A stretch of DNA of 64,000 nucleotides. Source: Apoda limacodes (taxonomy: Eukaryota > Arthropoda > Insecta > Lepidoptera > Limacodidae). Position numbers and translations under genes: made by a program. Below are positions 62,843 through 64,000 of the stretch, one piece after another; position 1 is the stretch's first letter; each line of letters starts with the position of its first letter. The notes under the pieces were generated by a model. It was not told the origin of the DNA and ran no database searches. It saw only the letters and a list, made by a program, of their open reading frames with translations. The DNA lies in contig OX291552.1 of NCBI GenBank assembly GCA_946406115.1, positions 1,612,001 to 1,676,000 on the forward strand, in the 5' to 3' direction.

Positions 62843-64000
62843 GTTTAAGATAGACGAATGCGACTGGGCCATGAGCTTTTCAATTCTCAGAAAATAATTA
62901 ACTGTAGGTTTCTTGCATAAACTGATACTAGTTTGACGCACCCTACAATAAAGAATTATTTAAAATTAAATACCAACACGAAATCCTATGAAGGACAGTG
63001 ATAAGGTTCATACAGTTTTAAAAATGCAGGTATATACTTAAAAGAAAAGAAAATTCGTTCAAAGCGGTACTAGCTGATTAATTTCATCGAAAATATTTAA
63101 TATTTTAAAGCAGGAATTTTATTTGTACCGACTAAAACAAGAGTTTCAGCTTAAAATATCAGATTTTGAGTCAAGAATCTAACAAATTCTGTTAAAAAAT
63201 ATTATTTTCTCTAATTCAAAACAATATTATCTTATCTGAACATTTCACATTTTAAACGAAAGATATAGTTTTTAATAAGTGACGTCGCAGATATAAGAAA
63301 ACCATGATTTTGGCGCAAAAAAATTATATTAATGCAAAACTATTTTTTGTTTTAAACGAAGAAAAATAAAAAGTTGCATACAAAAATTTATTTATTCTAT
63401 ACAAGAACATTAACTGTTTTAAGGTAACTGTTTTAAATTTAAGTTTGGTTGATCTAAAACTTACATTTATTTGGTTAGAAAAAAATTTGTTCATACGAAA
63501 AGAAGTTTATCAAATTCGATTGATGAAATGAAATTTTTTCTGGGGAATAAAATTGCCTTCTGTGAACAAAATATGTCCTAAATAGTTGGATTTCTTGACT
63601 GAATGCAAATTATTTTGGTGGAATAGAACTTGGAAACTCTTTTTTTTTCCGTGTACTCCCTTAGCACAAATATCCTCTAATTTTAAGGTAAACTTGTTCC
63701 TCTTATAAGCTAGGCCCCCTAACCGACGATAAAACAGACTGACAGTCACCCCTTCCCGTCGAGACTGGCGGTCACATATGGTTGGCCAGAATTATACACT
63801 TACCTTAAGCCAAGAAAATTTTATTGTTCAATAACTAAACAAGTTTAGTAAATAATAATGAGTTAGTATTAAAAAAATTAGCTTTCCGGCCTATATCACT
63901 ATTTGTTCATATTTACTCCGTTTTTATGAGGTATCTTTTTGAACCGCCTTTAAAAAAGGAGAAGGTTCTATGTTCGACGGGTATATATTTTTTTTGGTGT
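62843..64000. other. AT-rich, nothing recognised
   Basis: No gene, TE domain or clear repeat structure was recognised. The 79-codon minus-strand frame at 63749-63510 shows no family pattern. Confidence 0.35.

Overview
This looks like nuclear DNA of an insect, most likely a moth or butterfly. It is AT-rich, has spliced genes with GT-AG introns, and carries many decayed non-LTR retrotransposons, SINEs and short inverted-repeat elements of kinds common in Lepidoptera. The order is inferred from repeat style and from the Ral protein; no species can be named from the sequence alone. There is no operon, phage, CRISPR array or bacterial gene.

Two host genes can be supported. (1) Ral, the Ras-like small GTPase, lies on the minus strand. 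Its four coding exons (15376-15185, 14698-14538, 10694-10520, 10114-10001) join in frame to 213 residues with all GTPase motifs and a C-terminal CAIL box. A candidate first exon at 21580-21548, with a CRE, an initiator and a DPE-like core upstream, would add an in-frame N-terminus that begins with an N-myristoylation-type motif. (2) The first coding exon of the GATOR2 subunit Mios (missing oocyte) lies on the plus strand at 40445-40568. Its other exons were not found, so the rest of the window to the right is probably its first intron and/or intergenic DNA.

The left quarter is dominated by a 6,028-bp tandem duplication, 1604-7631 and 7632-13659, with no difference found by eye. It repeats the 3' half of Ral (exons 3 and 4 plus 3' flank). 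The breakpoints lie inside a hairpin-rich MITE on the left and an RTE retrotransposon on the right, with 1 bp of microhomology. It is either a very recent duplication or an assembly artefact.

The rest is a transposon graveyard. LINE-A (CR1/Jockey-superfamily type) has one apparently full-length copy at 49345-52966 and fragments at 1137, 14105, 24536-25930, 27710, 41805, 57478 and 60685. LINE-B (Jockey clade) is at 24630-25450, 29845-33020 and 46636-48152. LINE-C (Jockey superfamily) is at 17770-20585, 35290-36775, 48156-49240, 54015-55115 and 56560-57840. RTE pieces are at 7085, 13113 and 43345. Other pieces are a LINE with RNase H, a BEL/Pao pol relic, an OTU-protease relic, a tRNA-derived SINE, a 5S-rRNA-derived sequence and several foldback or TIR elements. 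Many LINEs are nested, chimeric or internally duplicated. None has an intact full-length reading frame.
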